From Symbiodinium natans (Eukaryota; Sar; Dinophyceae; Suessiales; Symbiodiniaceae), in NCBI GenBank assembly GCA_905221605.1, contig CAJNDS010002734.1, positions 447,808-480,307 of the forward strand: 32,500 nucleotides of DNA, written 5' to 3'. Positions 1 through 8,616 of the stretch are shown one piece after another; position 1 is the stretch's first letter, and each line of letters begins with the position of its first letter. The translations under genes were made by a program, and so were the position numbers. Below the pieces are notes generated by a model. The model saw nothing but the letters and a program-made list of their open reading frames with translations, did no database searches and was not told the origin of the DNA.

Positions 1-553
1 GCTCACCTTTCAGCACAGCACGTGCAGCGACAATATTCAGAAGAATCACAATATGATGCTTCCACGGTGTGTGTTTGGGCGGGCGCCTTCTCAAGCACAG
101 GTCGCGCCCGCGTAGGCCAGTTCCCAGCCTGTGCTTAAGCTGCTTAGACTCCTTCCAAACTCAAACTTTAAACCCAGGGCAACAGGACCGATTGTCCTGC
201 TTGATATCTTACATGTGCTTTTGATGAAGAATAAAACCGCAAATGCACAACAGCTGTTTCTAGCGCCGTCCAGGAATCAAAAGTTATCTCGTAAAGGGTA
301 TACGCCGACTGCCAGGACGTCCCATAGTGCAACCATAGCCATTGCCTGTGCCAGCACAGCAGTTGTCACGCAAAGCTTGCACAGTACTGGCAACAAACAG
401 CAACCACAACCATGGAGTCTTCAATGGTTTGGTAGTTGGCGACACGGAGCTGCATCCTGGCTGATCGAAGCTGAATTGCACCAGGGTGCCTGTCTTCAAG
501 CTGTATCACATCATCCTTGATGGAGTCTTGAAGTAGATTTCCTTAGCTCAGCT
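1..553. other. Left edge without a supported gene
   Basis: No exon pair with compatible splice sites was found. Frames of 129 aa (plus) and 71 aa (minus) overlap at 131-520, but neither has a recognisable motif or repeated-domain signal. The pore and S6 exons of the ion channel to the right could be expected here on the minus strand and were looked for without success. Confidence 0.5.
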
Positions 554-585
554 CCCTAAACCCTAAACCCTAAACCCTAAACCCT
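554..585. repeat. CCCTAAA telomere-type array
   Basis: About 4.5 units of CCCTAAA, followed by a T run. It is internal, so not a chromosome end. Confidence 0.95.
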
Positions 586-646
586 TTTTTTCTCCATCTG
601 GGCTGGGTGGGGAATGCCAGAAAAAGCAGCTGCTGGTACAACGGGA

Positions 647-1171
647 TCAGCTCTGCTGGCTGACACGCCATACACGCGCTACATACTCGACTGGAACGCT
701 TTCAAACATGACAACCACGAGATCGCGTAGATGATAATAGTGGACTTGGTGAAATAGATGCAAATGCGTCTCCAACAGATCGCCGGTCAACAAGATGTGA
801 ACACACAAGGCTTCCTGAAGCATTCTACAATGCGCAATGGTGGCCTGCAGATGTGCAAGGTTCAAGTGGGGAACAGGGTACGTCAGGAACCCCTCTTCCT
901 TGTGCAGAAAAACGGCTTTGTAACCGCATTCTCCATCTGCCACTGTTTCACATTGCACAAGATACAAGCTCAATAACCAAGGGACTTCCAGGATCAGGGG
1001 CTCTCGCCAACTGCTCCAGGCCGACTCATACGCCAATGTGTGATGCAACAGGCTCCACTCAAACACTCGGCGAGACATCACACGCCAAGCATCCCTGTCC
1101 GACGCCCACTCCCTCAACCGTTGGGTGATGTTTGGCACCGTTGTTGCGTTCACAGGACAAGGCGCATGCAC
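647..1171 (-). CDS. Unassigned 174-residue open frame
   Basis: A single uninterrupted minus frame bounded on both sides by telomere-type arrays. The composition is that of a globular protein (rich in Leu, His, Trp and Val; few low-complexity stretches), with segments such as EWASDRDAWRVMSRRVFEW and HLFHQVHYYHLRDLVVVMF. I do not recognise the family. A Met at 1171 is available, but the true exon could start after an AG near 1130. The end may be a 5' splice site shortly before the TGA. It could be an exon of a gene running off the left edge, or lie in an intron of the ion channel gene to its right. Confidence 0.45.
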   Translation of the reverse strand: MHAPCPVNATTVPNITQRLREWASDRDAWRVMSRRVFEWSLLHHTLAYESAWSSWREPLILEVPWLLSLYLVQCETVADGECGYKAVFLHKEEGFLTYPVPHLNLAHLQATIAHCRMLQEALCVHILLTGDLLETHLHLFHQVHYYHLRDLVVVMFESVPVEYVARVWRVSQQS

Positions 1172-1177
1172 GTGATC

Positions 1178-1266
1178 CCCTAAACCCTAAACCCTAAACC
1201 CTAAACCCCAAAACCCTAAACCCTAAACCCTAAACCCCAACCCCTCAACCCTAAACCCTAAACCCA
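1178..1266. repeat. CCCTAAA telomere-type array
   Basis: About twelve units with a few CCCCAAAA and CCCCTCAA variants. Confidence 0.95.
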
Positions 1267-1636
1267 AGCAGCGTCATGCCCAAGCTCAAGGCTGTGCCGC
1301 AATCCGAATACAAGCTCCTACAGCCCGACTTAAGCCTCGTCATTCCTCCCTCTCCTCAGTGCTTCCTTGCATTGCGACCCCCCTTCAATTGCGGGGCTCC
1401 AAAGACCCTCACTGCTGGACACAACACACAACACCTAGAATCTATTGCAGTCACGACCGTCTGCCTAGATTATTCTGCTTCTTCGTCTGCAGGGGTATGA
1501 AAGCGATTCCGCGTGCAACCGCACACCCTGAGGCACAGCTACTCCTCTGTCTCCCTGCGACTAAAGGGGTGAGCCTGTGTGCGCCTGTGCGCGCAGTCCT
1601 TCAACCCCCCCGGCATGTCCTGCAAAACAACCTCAC

Positions 1637-4086
1637 CAAGGCTCCCATGATCAGTGCCCCCATCAACATGAAGACACCAAGCAGAACCTTGCGGAGCAGG
1701 CACGTCCAAGTCAGGAACATGCTGCGCTTGGAAACGCGAACTTGTGTCTCGGAGCTCAGCAACGCCTGCTAAGATGCTTGGGGACTACAGTAGCAAGGGC
1801 GGAGCGGAAAGCAACAGCTGCGGAATTCGCAGCTGCTTCTAATCAGCCAAGGGGCCATGGACCAGCCAAGAGAAGGCAGAAAGGACGTGCCTGGTTCAGA
1901 GGCTTGTTCGAGCAGCTTGGGGGGGGGGGAGGGGGGTGGGGGGTTGTTTTTTTCTTTGGAGGGGGGGGTTAAGTTTGGTGGGGGGTGGGGGTTCGGATTC
2001 TTGTTTGCCAAGCGCCAAGCAGAACAAGCCACACTGCAGTGCAGGGTAACAGTTCGGGACGATTGAACAGGTAAGAAGTCAGGGTTCAGAGTTTAGGGAG
2101 TTTATACTCGGGGGCTGGGAGTCTGCTCGCGAGCCTCATCTCCTCGGGAAATACATCTATTACGTTCACTTCACCTGGGACGACATACCTGGGCTCGAAG
2201 TAGCTCGGTTTAGGATTTAGGGTTACATTTCAACGACCAGAGAGAAGGATGGGGACTGAGGTCGCGACAAGCTTGCACGAGCAGGCGCAAGCCCTGGAAA
2301 AGCCGAAAGGTTCTGACCTCGGCTCCGACAGCAAAGCAGCTGCAATGACGCTCTGCTCAGTTCTGTCACCCAAAACCCTATAACCCTAAACCCTAAACCC
2401 TAAACCCCAAAACCCTCCTAAACGATGACAGTGGCCCGATGCCGGCGAGCAGGCCAGCAGGATGCAGCAAGGGAGGGATTCCTACGGCCTAAAGTAGACT
2501 TGGCGGAAACCTCCAGTTCGGTCCTCCGGCAACCCCCTTAGGGTTTAGGGTTTAGGGTTTAGGGTTTAGGGTTAAGGGTTAAGGGTTTAGGGCTTAGGGC
2601 ATGCGTGCCAAGACTTGGAGGTCAAGGCACGGGCATGTGCAGGAGACATTTAGCTCACCTGTTCAACTCCTGACTTCTACGTTTTGTAGACCCCAAACCT
2701 GAAAAAGCTTCGAGGCTTGAAGGAGGATGTGCACATACATGCCGTCAAACGGGAAGAAGACGCTTCGGAAGGTCCTGATGTCTTCTCGCAGCCAAGGCGC
2801 CATGCGCATGGATCTCAGGGACTTGGCTGCCCGGAACAAGCGCAGCATGGCCTCGATTCGGGAAGCACGACTCTTGCAGGATTGGATCTAGAATGGGCCA
2901 CTTTGTGGAGCCCGGACTTCTTTGCAAAGGGGGGAGGGATACACCACGAAGACCCGACGGGAGTCTACCAGAGTCATAGGGACGTAACGTCTGGATCAAG
3001 ATCAACATTCAGGAAGCCTATGGACGCTCTGCAACCAGCTTCGCTTCTCGTGCATCCAGCTTGCGATGTTTCTCAAGCCACCACTCCCACTATGCGCGAG
3101 TGGAACGATGACGTAAACATCCACCTCGGCGGCGGTGTTTGGCCAAAGTGTGCGGTTTCCTGGTCCTACCGTGCAAGGAGCAGATCAAAACCAGGACCCC
3201 TTGTGCTGCATATATACACTAAATGATATATATATATATATATAATCTATATATATATATATATATATTGCAAAGGAGCCTTTCTTAGCCCAGGAACAAG
3301 ACCGGAGGCCACCAGCAGCACGTCGAACCAGTTCGCAATGGATCGGTGAAACGTGGGCCATGCGCCCCATATCCGGATCAACAGCTCCAAGGTGTAGACA
3401 TAGACGAAGAACGTGTCCAGTTGTCTGAAGACGGGCTCTAGGTCATGGAAATTCACTGTATCAGACGACAAGCCGATTTCAGCGCCCGTCGCTCTCCCTT
3501 CCAGCTCAAGCTCCACCAACATCAGGATGGTGTTTAGCAGAACCAGGACCCCAGCAACATAGTCAATATATCTCTGCACGAGCTCGCGCATCGTTGAGAT
3601 GCCACTCATGGTGGTTCCATCGGTGAGTCGGAGGAAATCCATCCTGGCTGTCGGAGAGGGGAGGTTCCCCGCCGAGCCCGAAGGCTGCAGCGCCGCCGGC
3701 CTCGTGGTGCCCGGTGATGGCGTCCACTCACTATCCGATGGTAACCTTTCCACGTTCTCTAACCCAAGGGCTTCCTCCACTCTCACGGACACTGGCACAC
3801 CATCATCTCTCAGAGCGGGAAAAGGATCGACTTCAGGGGCCTTTGGCTGCAAAGTGGCCTGGCCCCGGCCACTGCAAAGCGGAGCGCAGGCATCAGACAC
3901 GACTGACAAGCTCGGGGTGACCCCGCTGGCGACTGCGTGATGCCTTGAGAGGGTGCGCAGCCGCGCGAAGGAGACGCGCAACTTCTGCTCCAAAGAGCAG
4001 TGGGTTTCCTCCACAAGTTCGAGTAGCTCTTGTTGGTCCCGGTCAAACTCAGCCTGCAGAGCATCCAAACTTTCCCCGTTCTCCAT
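1637..4086 (-). CDS. Voltage-gated cation channel, N-terminal part through S5 (four exons)
   Basis: Predicted exons in order: 4086-3298, 2872-2801, 2317-2231, 1687-1637. The first exon starts at MENGESLDALQAEFDRD (Met at 4086; an in-frame Met at 4104 is an alternative) and has a short coiled-coil-like start, a Ser/Pro-rich linker, then three membrane segments: S1 (YIDYVAGVLVLLNTILMLVE), S2 (DTFFVYVYTLELLIRIWGAW) and S3 (NWFDVLLVASGL). Exons 2 and 3 join in phase 0 to give an S4 in which every third residue is basic, seven in all (R, R, K, R, R, R, R), continuing into FQGLRLLVQAC. Exon 4 encodes an S5-like segment, VLLGVFMLMGALIMGAL. The layout and the S4/S5 wording fit the dinoflagellate voltage-gated channel family (plasma membrane cation flux). 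Donors are GT after exon 1, GC after exon 2. No pore loop or S6 was found, so the gene is incomplete in the window or broken. Confidence 0.82.
1920..1991. repeat. Poly-G / GT-rich low-complexity tract
   Basis: Runs of 7-9 G separated by T or A. Open frames over it (87 and 69 aa) are composition artefacts. Confidence 0.9.
2538..2602. repeat. TTTAGGG telomere-type array
   Basis: About nine units, the last ones changed to TTAAGGG and GCTTAGGG. It lies in the intron between channel exons 2 and 3. Confidence 0.95.
3224..3269. repeat. TA microsatellite in channel intron 1
   Basis: Two (TA)n tracts at the start of the intron that follows the S1-S3 exon. They create the false C-terminal YIYIYI of the long minus frame. 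Confidence 0.95.
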
Positions 4087-4398
4087 GGAAGGAGCTGGAT
4101 ACACGGTGGAGGCCTATGTCTATGTTCTGCAAACATGCCACGTTGCTGCACCTGCATCCTGGAACAGGAATAACACCATAATCCGACCATCATATTATTA
4201 TCTGCATGCACTAAAGCAAGAAACCACATGGTAGAGGGGAGGTTATGTTGTCACCTCTACTTGCTAGGTCTTCGAGGCTTCACGCGAGGACCTGTCAAAG
4301 GTTGGTTTTGAGACAAGACTCCCTTTTGAGCCTGGAAGTTCATGCCAGGACTGAGGGCCGCGCCAGGCGCTGGACAAGACGCCCTAAACCCCAAACCC

Positions 4399-4456
4399 TT
4401 TTTGCAGCCGGACTGAGGGCGTTGCCGGAATACTGACTGAGGGCGCTGCCGGAATG
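4399..4456. repeat. Dispersed spacer repeat, copy 1
   Basis: Two degenerate copies of a unit containing GACTGAGGGCGYTGCCGG. A related block lies at 6098-6208. Both blocks touch telomere-type arrays. Confidence 0.7.
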
Positions 4457-4609
4457 CTAACCCTAAACCCTAAACCCTAAACCCAGACCCCCGATGTGCT
4501 GCCAGGCAGCTGACTGAAGGCTGTTTGAGCTCAGGGCTTTCACCACATGTTTCACATCGGTGTGTAACCGAGATGACATCCACTGAACTCCTCAGTTGAG
4601 GTGTTGACT

Positions 4610-4773
4610 TTGGGATGTTCCCCCTTAAACTAACACCCAGGGTTTAGGGTTTAGGATTTAGGGTTTAGGGTTTAGGGTTTAGGGTTTAGGGTTTAGGGTT
4701 TAGGGTTACTGTCCTTAATAAGGGATTATAGTACCCTCGGAAAGGACTGTTAGTATAAGTGGGAACATCCCAA
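4610..4773. mobile_element. Family 1 TIR element with 8-bp target duplication
   Basis: Terminal inverted repeats TTGGGATGTTCCC...GGGAACATCCCAA, continuing inward as CCTTAAACTAACA versus TGTTAGTATAAG. It is flanked by the direct repeat TGTTGACT at 4602-4609 and 4774-4781, an 8-bp duplication of the hAT/P-element length. A TTTAGGG array (4640-4706) sits inside the left arm. There is no coding capacity, so it is a non-autonomous MITE. Confidence 0.85.
4640..4706. repeat. TTTAGGG array nested in a TIR element
   Basis: About nine units, inserted between the left terminal repeat and the inner part of the family 1 element. Confidence 0.95.
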
Positions 4774-5030
4774 TGTTGACTCATGCTGCCCGGCCATGCC
4801 CACCCCTGGGCGGGCACTGAGGGGCGCTTCACAAACCCTAAACCTTAGGGTTTAGGGTTTAGGGTTTTTAGGCTGCTTAGCTGATTTTCTACTGCGTAGT
4901 GGCCGTGTACCGGTGCAACGTGTACTTGCACTGCCCATGAGAATGCGCATAGCCCAGGGCATCCGCCGCATCATCTACGAGCATGCGCTCACATTCAGAA
5001 GCAAAGCTTCCCCAGCCGCAAGAGGCATGA

Positions 5031-5085
5031 AGGGTTTAGGGTTTAGGGTTGAGGGTTTAGGGTTTGGGGTTTAGGGTTTAGGGTT
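5031..5085. repeat. TTTAGGG telomere-type array
   Basis: About eight units with TTGAGGG and TTTGGGG variants. Confidence 0.9.
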
Positions 5086-5212
5086 GATATATTAAGGCCC
5101 CTCTAAGAATTCTCCAGAAGGCAAGAGTCTGTATGCACTTGCAGTGCAGCTGTCCGTAGCTGCCACATATCTCCGCTGTAGGGGAAGCGCTTCAACCTAG
5201 GCAAGTTTAGCG

Positions 5213-5298
5213 TTTTTTTTGCCACCCGCTTAGCTGACCTCTCGCAAGTTTAGGGTTTAGGGTTTAGGGTTTAGGGTTTAGGGTTTAGGGTTTAGGGA
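5213..5298. repeat. Dispersed motif plus TTTAGGG array
   Basis: A T-run followed by GCCACCCGCTTAGCTGAC, then seven TTTAGGG units. The same T-run plus GCCACCCGCCTAGCTGAC recurs at 18763-18791 and, shortened, at 29086-29104. Confidence 0.8.
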
Positions 5299-5591
5299 GA
5301 ACGTCAAACAACAAGCCGCGAAACGAAGAGCTGCCAGCGAGTTCCACAAGCAAGCCGAGTGCCGAAAGCCAACAATGGCAACACATCACACATGCACAGC
5401 AAACATGTCAAGACCTCCCAAACCCAAGGAACGCTACAGTCGGCAGCGCCCTCCGAAAAAAAAAAGTTGACTTTTTTTCAGCTCACTGGACGGCGCGAGA
5501 ACAATTACTGAGAACTCAAAATCGTCATTTCCGTAGGAAGCCACAATGAGCTGACTAACAACCAAGCCGCGCTTTCCCTTTCCACCCTTAC

Positions 5592-7703
5592 CTTGGCAGC
5601 CCAGTCGCGGGCATTATAGGCGAGGGTACTTCTCTCTTGTTTTTCTTTTTTTTTGGGGGGTGGGGGGGGGGGGGGGGGGGGGGGTACTTTTATATGAGGG
5701 AACCCAGAAGACAAGAGGGGCAGAAGGATGCCACTCGCCATGTTACCCTTGCCCTTTCCTTTTCCTTCTTTTCCTTTGCCCTTGGCGGCCTTTCCTTTGC
5801 CCTTCTTGGGCTCGTCCAGGGGGGCCTCTGACATCAAAAGGTGGCCCTCTCTTCAGTCGTCACAAGGCGCTTTTAGCAGGACTTGCTGCTAGGACGATGG
5901 TCCAACCCTCGACGATTAGGGTTTAGGGTTTAGTTTTGAGGGTTTAGGGCTCAACCCTCAACCCAAAAAGGCCTTGCCCTTCTTGCCCTTCCCCTTCGAC
6001 TTTCCCTTGGCAGGCTCCATCTCCATGATCTTGCCTTTGCCTTTTCCTTTGCCCTTGGCCTTTCCTGCCCAAGCTGAGGAGGCTGCCGAGTCTCACCCTT
6101 TTTTGCAGCCGGACTGAGGCCGAGTCTCACCCTAAACCCTAAACCCTTTTCTGCAGCCGGACTGAGGGCTTGCCGGAATACTGAGGGCGCTACCGAAATG
6201 CTGCCAAGAGTCCCGCAAACTCAGCACTACTGACTGAGATGCCGAACCCTAAAGCACGGAATCCGGGCCGGGCCTTTCACAAGGCCCTTGGGGGCCTTGC
6301 CCTTTCCCTTCATGGGCATGGGTGGGTAGTCGTCCTCATAGTCGTACATGGACTTTCCTGCCCCACGCCCTAACGTTATACTATATAGCACTCTGACACG
6401 CATCACTGCTCGATGGACAGTCGGGTGAGATGTCTCGTCGGGGTAACACTGCGCCATCCGTGCCTTTGCCCTTGCCTTTGCCTTTTCCTTTGCCCTTTCC
6501 TTTCATGTCCATGTCTTTGCCCTTGGCCTCCAAAGCCACTTCATTTGCAAGCCAGCTCCCATCCCTGTGCGCCTATGCTTCAACGAACTGACCGCGCCTT
6601 TCCCTTACCCTTGCCCTTCGGCTCTGGGTAGTCTGACCAGGCAGGTTTTCCCTTTCCCTTGCCTTTGCCCTGCGCTCAGCACGACTGCCAGAGGAGCCTA
6701 AACTGCATCAACAAGAACCGTGAGGCTCTCTCGCACAAACGTAAGCCGCATACCGCATACCTTGAAATCAACGCAAGCAAATATCGTCCTACGACGATCT
6801 CGCGAAAGGAGTATACCCACCCACCTTCGATGGGGCCGGTGTTGGCCAGTACTCCTCGTACTCGTAGGCCTGGCTAGAGTAGAGTGCTGAGCCAACAACT
6901 GGAAGTGGACAAGCCTCACCCTAAACCCTAAACCCTAAACCCTAAACCCTATACCCTATGCAATGTCGGGCCGAACCAAGCGCGCCTTGCTCTTGCCCTT
7001 GCCCTTTGACTTCATGGGCATCGGGTCCTTGTCTGTAGGAGCTGCGATCTGCTTGCAAAGTGGTTCAGGGATTAGGGTTTAGGGTTTAGGGTTTAGGGTT
7101 CAGGGTTTAGGGTTTAGGGTTTAGGGTTTAGGGTTTAGGGTTTAGGGGTGCATGGCGCCATCAGCCAAAGGCTTGCCAAGTCTCATAGTCATCCCACATC
7201 TTTCCCTTCCCTGCGCGCTGTGGTTTAGGGTTTAGGGTTTAGGGCCTAGGGTTTAGGGTTCAGGGGTTTAGGGTGTGTAGCTTCCAGAAAGGAATGCCAA
7301 ACGGAACGCTTGAGGCCCGGGCCCTTCCCCTTCATGCCGCCCTTGCCTTTTCCCTTGGATTCCATCTTTCCTTTCCCCTTGCCTGGCCACCCTAAACCCT
7401 AAACCGAAACCCTAAACCCCACACCTAAACCCTAAACCCTAAAGGCACAGCTCGGCAGAAAGCTGCACTGACGGCCTTTGCCCTTCATCGGCATAGGGGC
7501 ATACTCTTCCCAATCATCGATTGGTGCCTACACACACATCCTCTACGACTCCACGTCACAGCAGTGGGTGAGCCAAGCTTGCATGCCATTGCAACCCCAC
7601 ACCACACACAGTATATGCATCCACGTACCGAAGAGCCGGCCTTTCCTTTTCCTTTGCCACCCTTCATGCCCTTTCCACCCTTCCTTGGTTGCATGCAAGA
7701 CAA
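5592..7703 (-). CDS. Lys-Gly (KGKGK) repeat protein built from a repeated exon module
   Basis: About twelve short minus exons, each 40-100 nt. Best-supported borders: 7703-7630, 7527-7473, 7382-~7317, 7210-~7172, 7032-6986, 6869-6825, 6669-6598, 6527-6450, 6357-6281, 6064-5973, 5827-5747, ~5630-5592. Donors include GTACGT, GTCAGT, GTGGGT and GTAAGG. The first three exons join in phase (0, 1). Products alternate a basic block (KGKGKGKGK, up to 11 K/G pairs) with an acidic-aromatic block (IDDWEEY, YEYEEYW, MWDDYETW, SDYPEP, YDYEDDYPP) and the linker PMPMKGKGK. No catalytic motif is seen. Lys/Gly repeats of this type suggest binding to nucleic acid or other polyanions, which is inference. Telomere-type arrays occupy several introns. 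A possible first exon lies near 7876. Confidence 0.72.
5650..5685. repeat. T-run and poly-G tract
   Basis: T8 followed by an almost pure G run of about 28. It lies in an intron of the KGKGK gene; assembly across it may be inexact. Confidence 0.9.
6918..6958. repeat. CCCTAAA array in a KGKGK-gene intron
   Basis: About six units between the exons at 7032-6986 and 6869-6825. Confidence 0.95.
7072..7147. repeat. TTTAGGG array in a KGKGK-gene intron
   Basis: About eleven units, one changed to TTCAGGG. Confidence 0.95.
7222..7274. repeat. TTTAGGG array in a KGKGK-gene intron
   Basis: About seven units with CTAGGG and TTCAGGGG variants. Its orientation is opposite to the next array at 7388-7444 in the same gene. 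Confidence 0.9.
7388..7444. repeat. CCCTAAA array in a KGKGK-gene intron
   Basis: About eight units with CCGAAA and CCCACACC variants. Confidence 0.9.
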
Positions 7704-7750
7704 AGGTTGAGGGCTTACGACCCTGCAGAAATCAAGACCTCCTGAGGACC

Positions 7751-7820
7751 ATCCTAAACCCTAAACTCTAAACTCTAAACTCTAAACCCTAAACCCTAAA
7801 CCCTAAACCCTAAACCCTAA
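7751..7820. repeat. CCCTAAA array with ACTCTAAA variants
   Basis: Ten units. Three consecutive units carry the same C-to-T change (CTCTAAA), which suggests local copying of a mutated unit. Confidence 0.95.
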
Positions 7821-8118
7821 GAAGCGCAACTCTCTCTGCTGCCGTGCGTCCCGCTTGCTTTGCTGTAGCCACCCATGGCGCGCAGATGGAGACAACCTGA
7901 TGCGGCAGGGGAGCGCTCCCTGGGCTCCCCCCACCTCCCACAACCACAAAGAACAGGCCCAGACGCCGAGCAAAGGCTGAGAAACCGGCTGATCAGCAGA
8001 AAGCTTGGTGCGGGGCACGTGTCCGGCAGGCGGAGCTTGCTCAGAGCCAGGCTGCTGCGGAATCGAGAGGCAACGTACTCTGGAATATACGGGCTTCCTG
8101 GCTTCTGTATTCAGGGTT

Positions 8119-8203
8119 CCCTAAACCCTAAACCCTAAACCCTAAACCCTAAACCCTAAACCCTAAACCCTAAACCCTAAACCCTAAACCCTAAACCCTA
8201 AAC
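8119..8203. repeat. CCCTAAA telomere-type array
   Basis: Twelve near-perfect units. Confidence 0.95.
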
Positions 8204-8525
8204 CCTCTGAAATCACACTTGCGGACTCAGGTTCCCTTTTGACCCTGAACCCTAAACCCTACACCCCAAACCCTTCAACATCCTTGAACCCAGGCTCGGA
8301 CAAGCTTGCTGGGACTCCTGCCAAGGCAACCCCGACCCTAAACCCTAAACCCTGTAAACCCCAAGGTCCATGAGCTTGGAGAAGCATCACCAAGACCACG
8401 TGCCCCCAAGCCTTGCCCAACCGTGAGCAGCGTAGTTGCACCGCAACCATGGCGGAGATGGCAGGGCTCAAAGGTGACATCAGTGACATTAAACCCTAAA
8501 CCCTAAACCCTAGAGATTGCTGCTA

Positions 8526-8551
8526 CTTGGAGGTTCATGGGTACTTATGCC
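8526..8551. mobile_element. Family 2 TIR element end (partial)
   Basis: CTACTTGGAGGTTCATGGGT matches the tip of the family 2 elements at 14364-14590 and 23907-24003. No second end is seen, so this is a fragment. Confidence 0.6.
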
Positions 8552-8616
8552 TCCTTCACACTGTGCCCTCATGCGAATGCTTAGATAGCGATATCTGCAC
8601 TACTTCAACAGTGAAC

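Larger units (their letters stand above)
4087..5590. other. Intergenic stretch between the channel and KGKGK genes
   Basis: It holds five telomere-type arrays, one complete inverted-repeat element (4610-4773) and dispersed short repeats. No exon could be supported. Both strands of 5299-5460 stay open for about 50 codons, without a motif. Confidence 0.6.

Noticed and set aside
554-585. True telomere
   Set aside because: Arrays are internal, short and in both orientations; coding exons continue on both sides.
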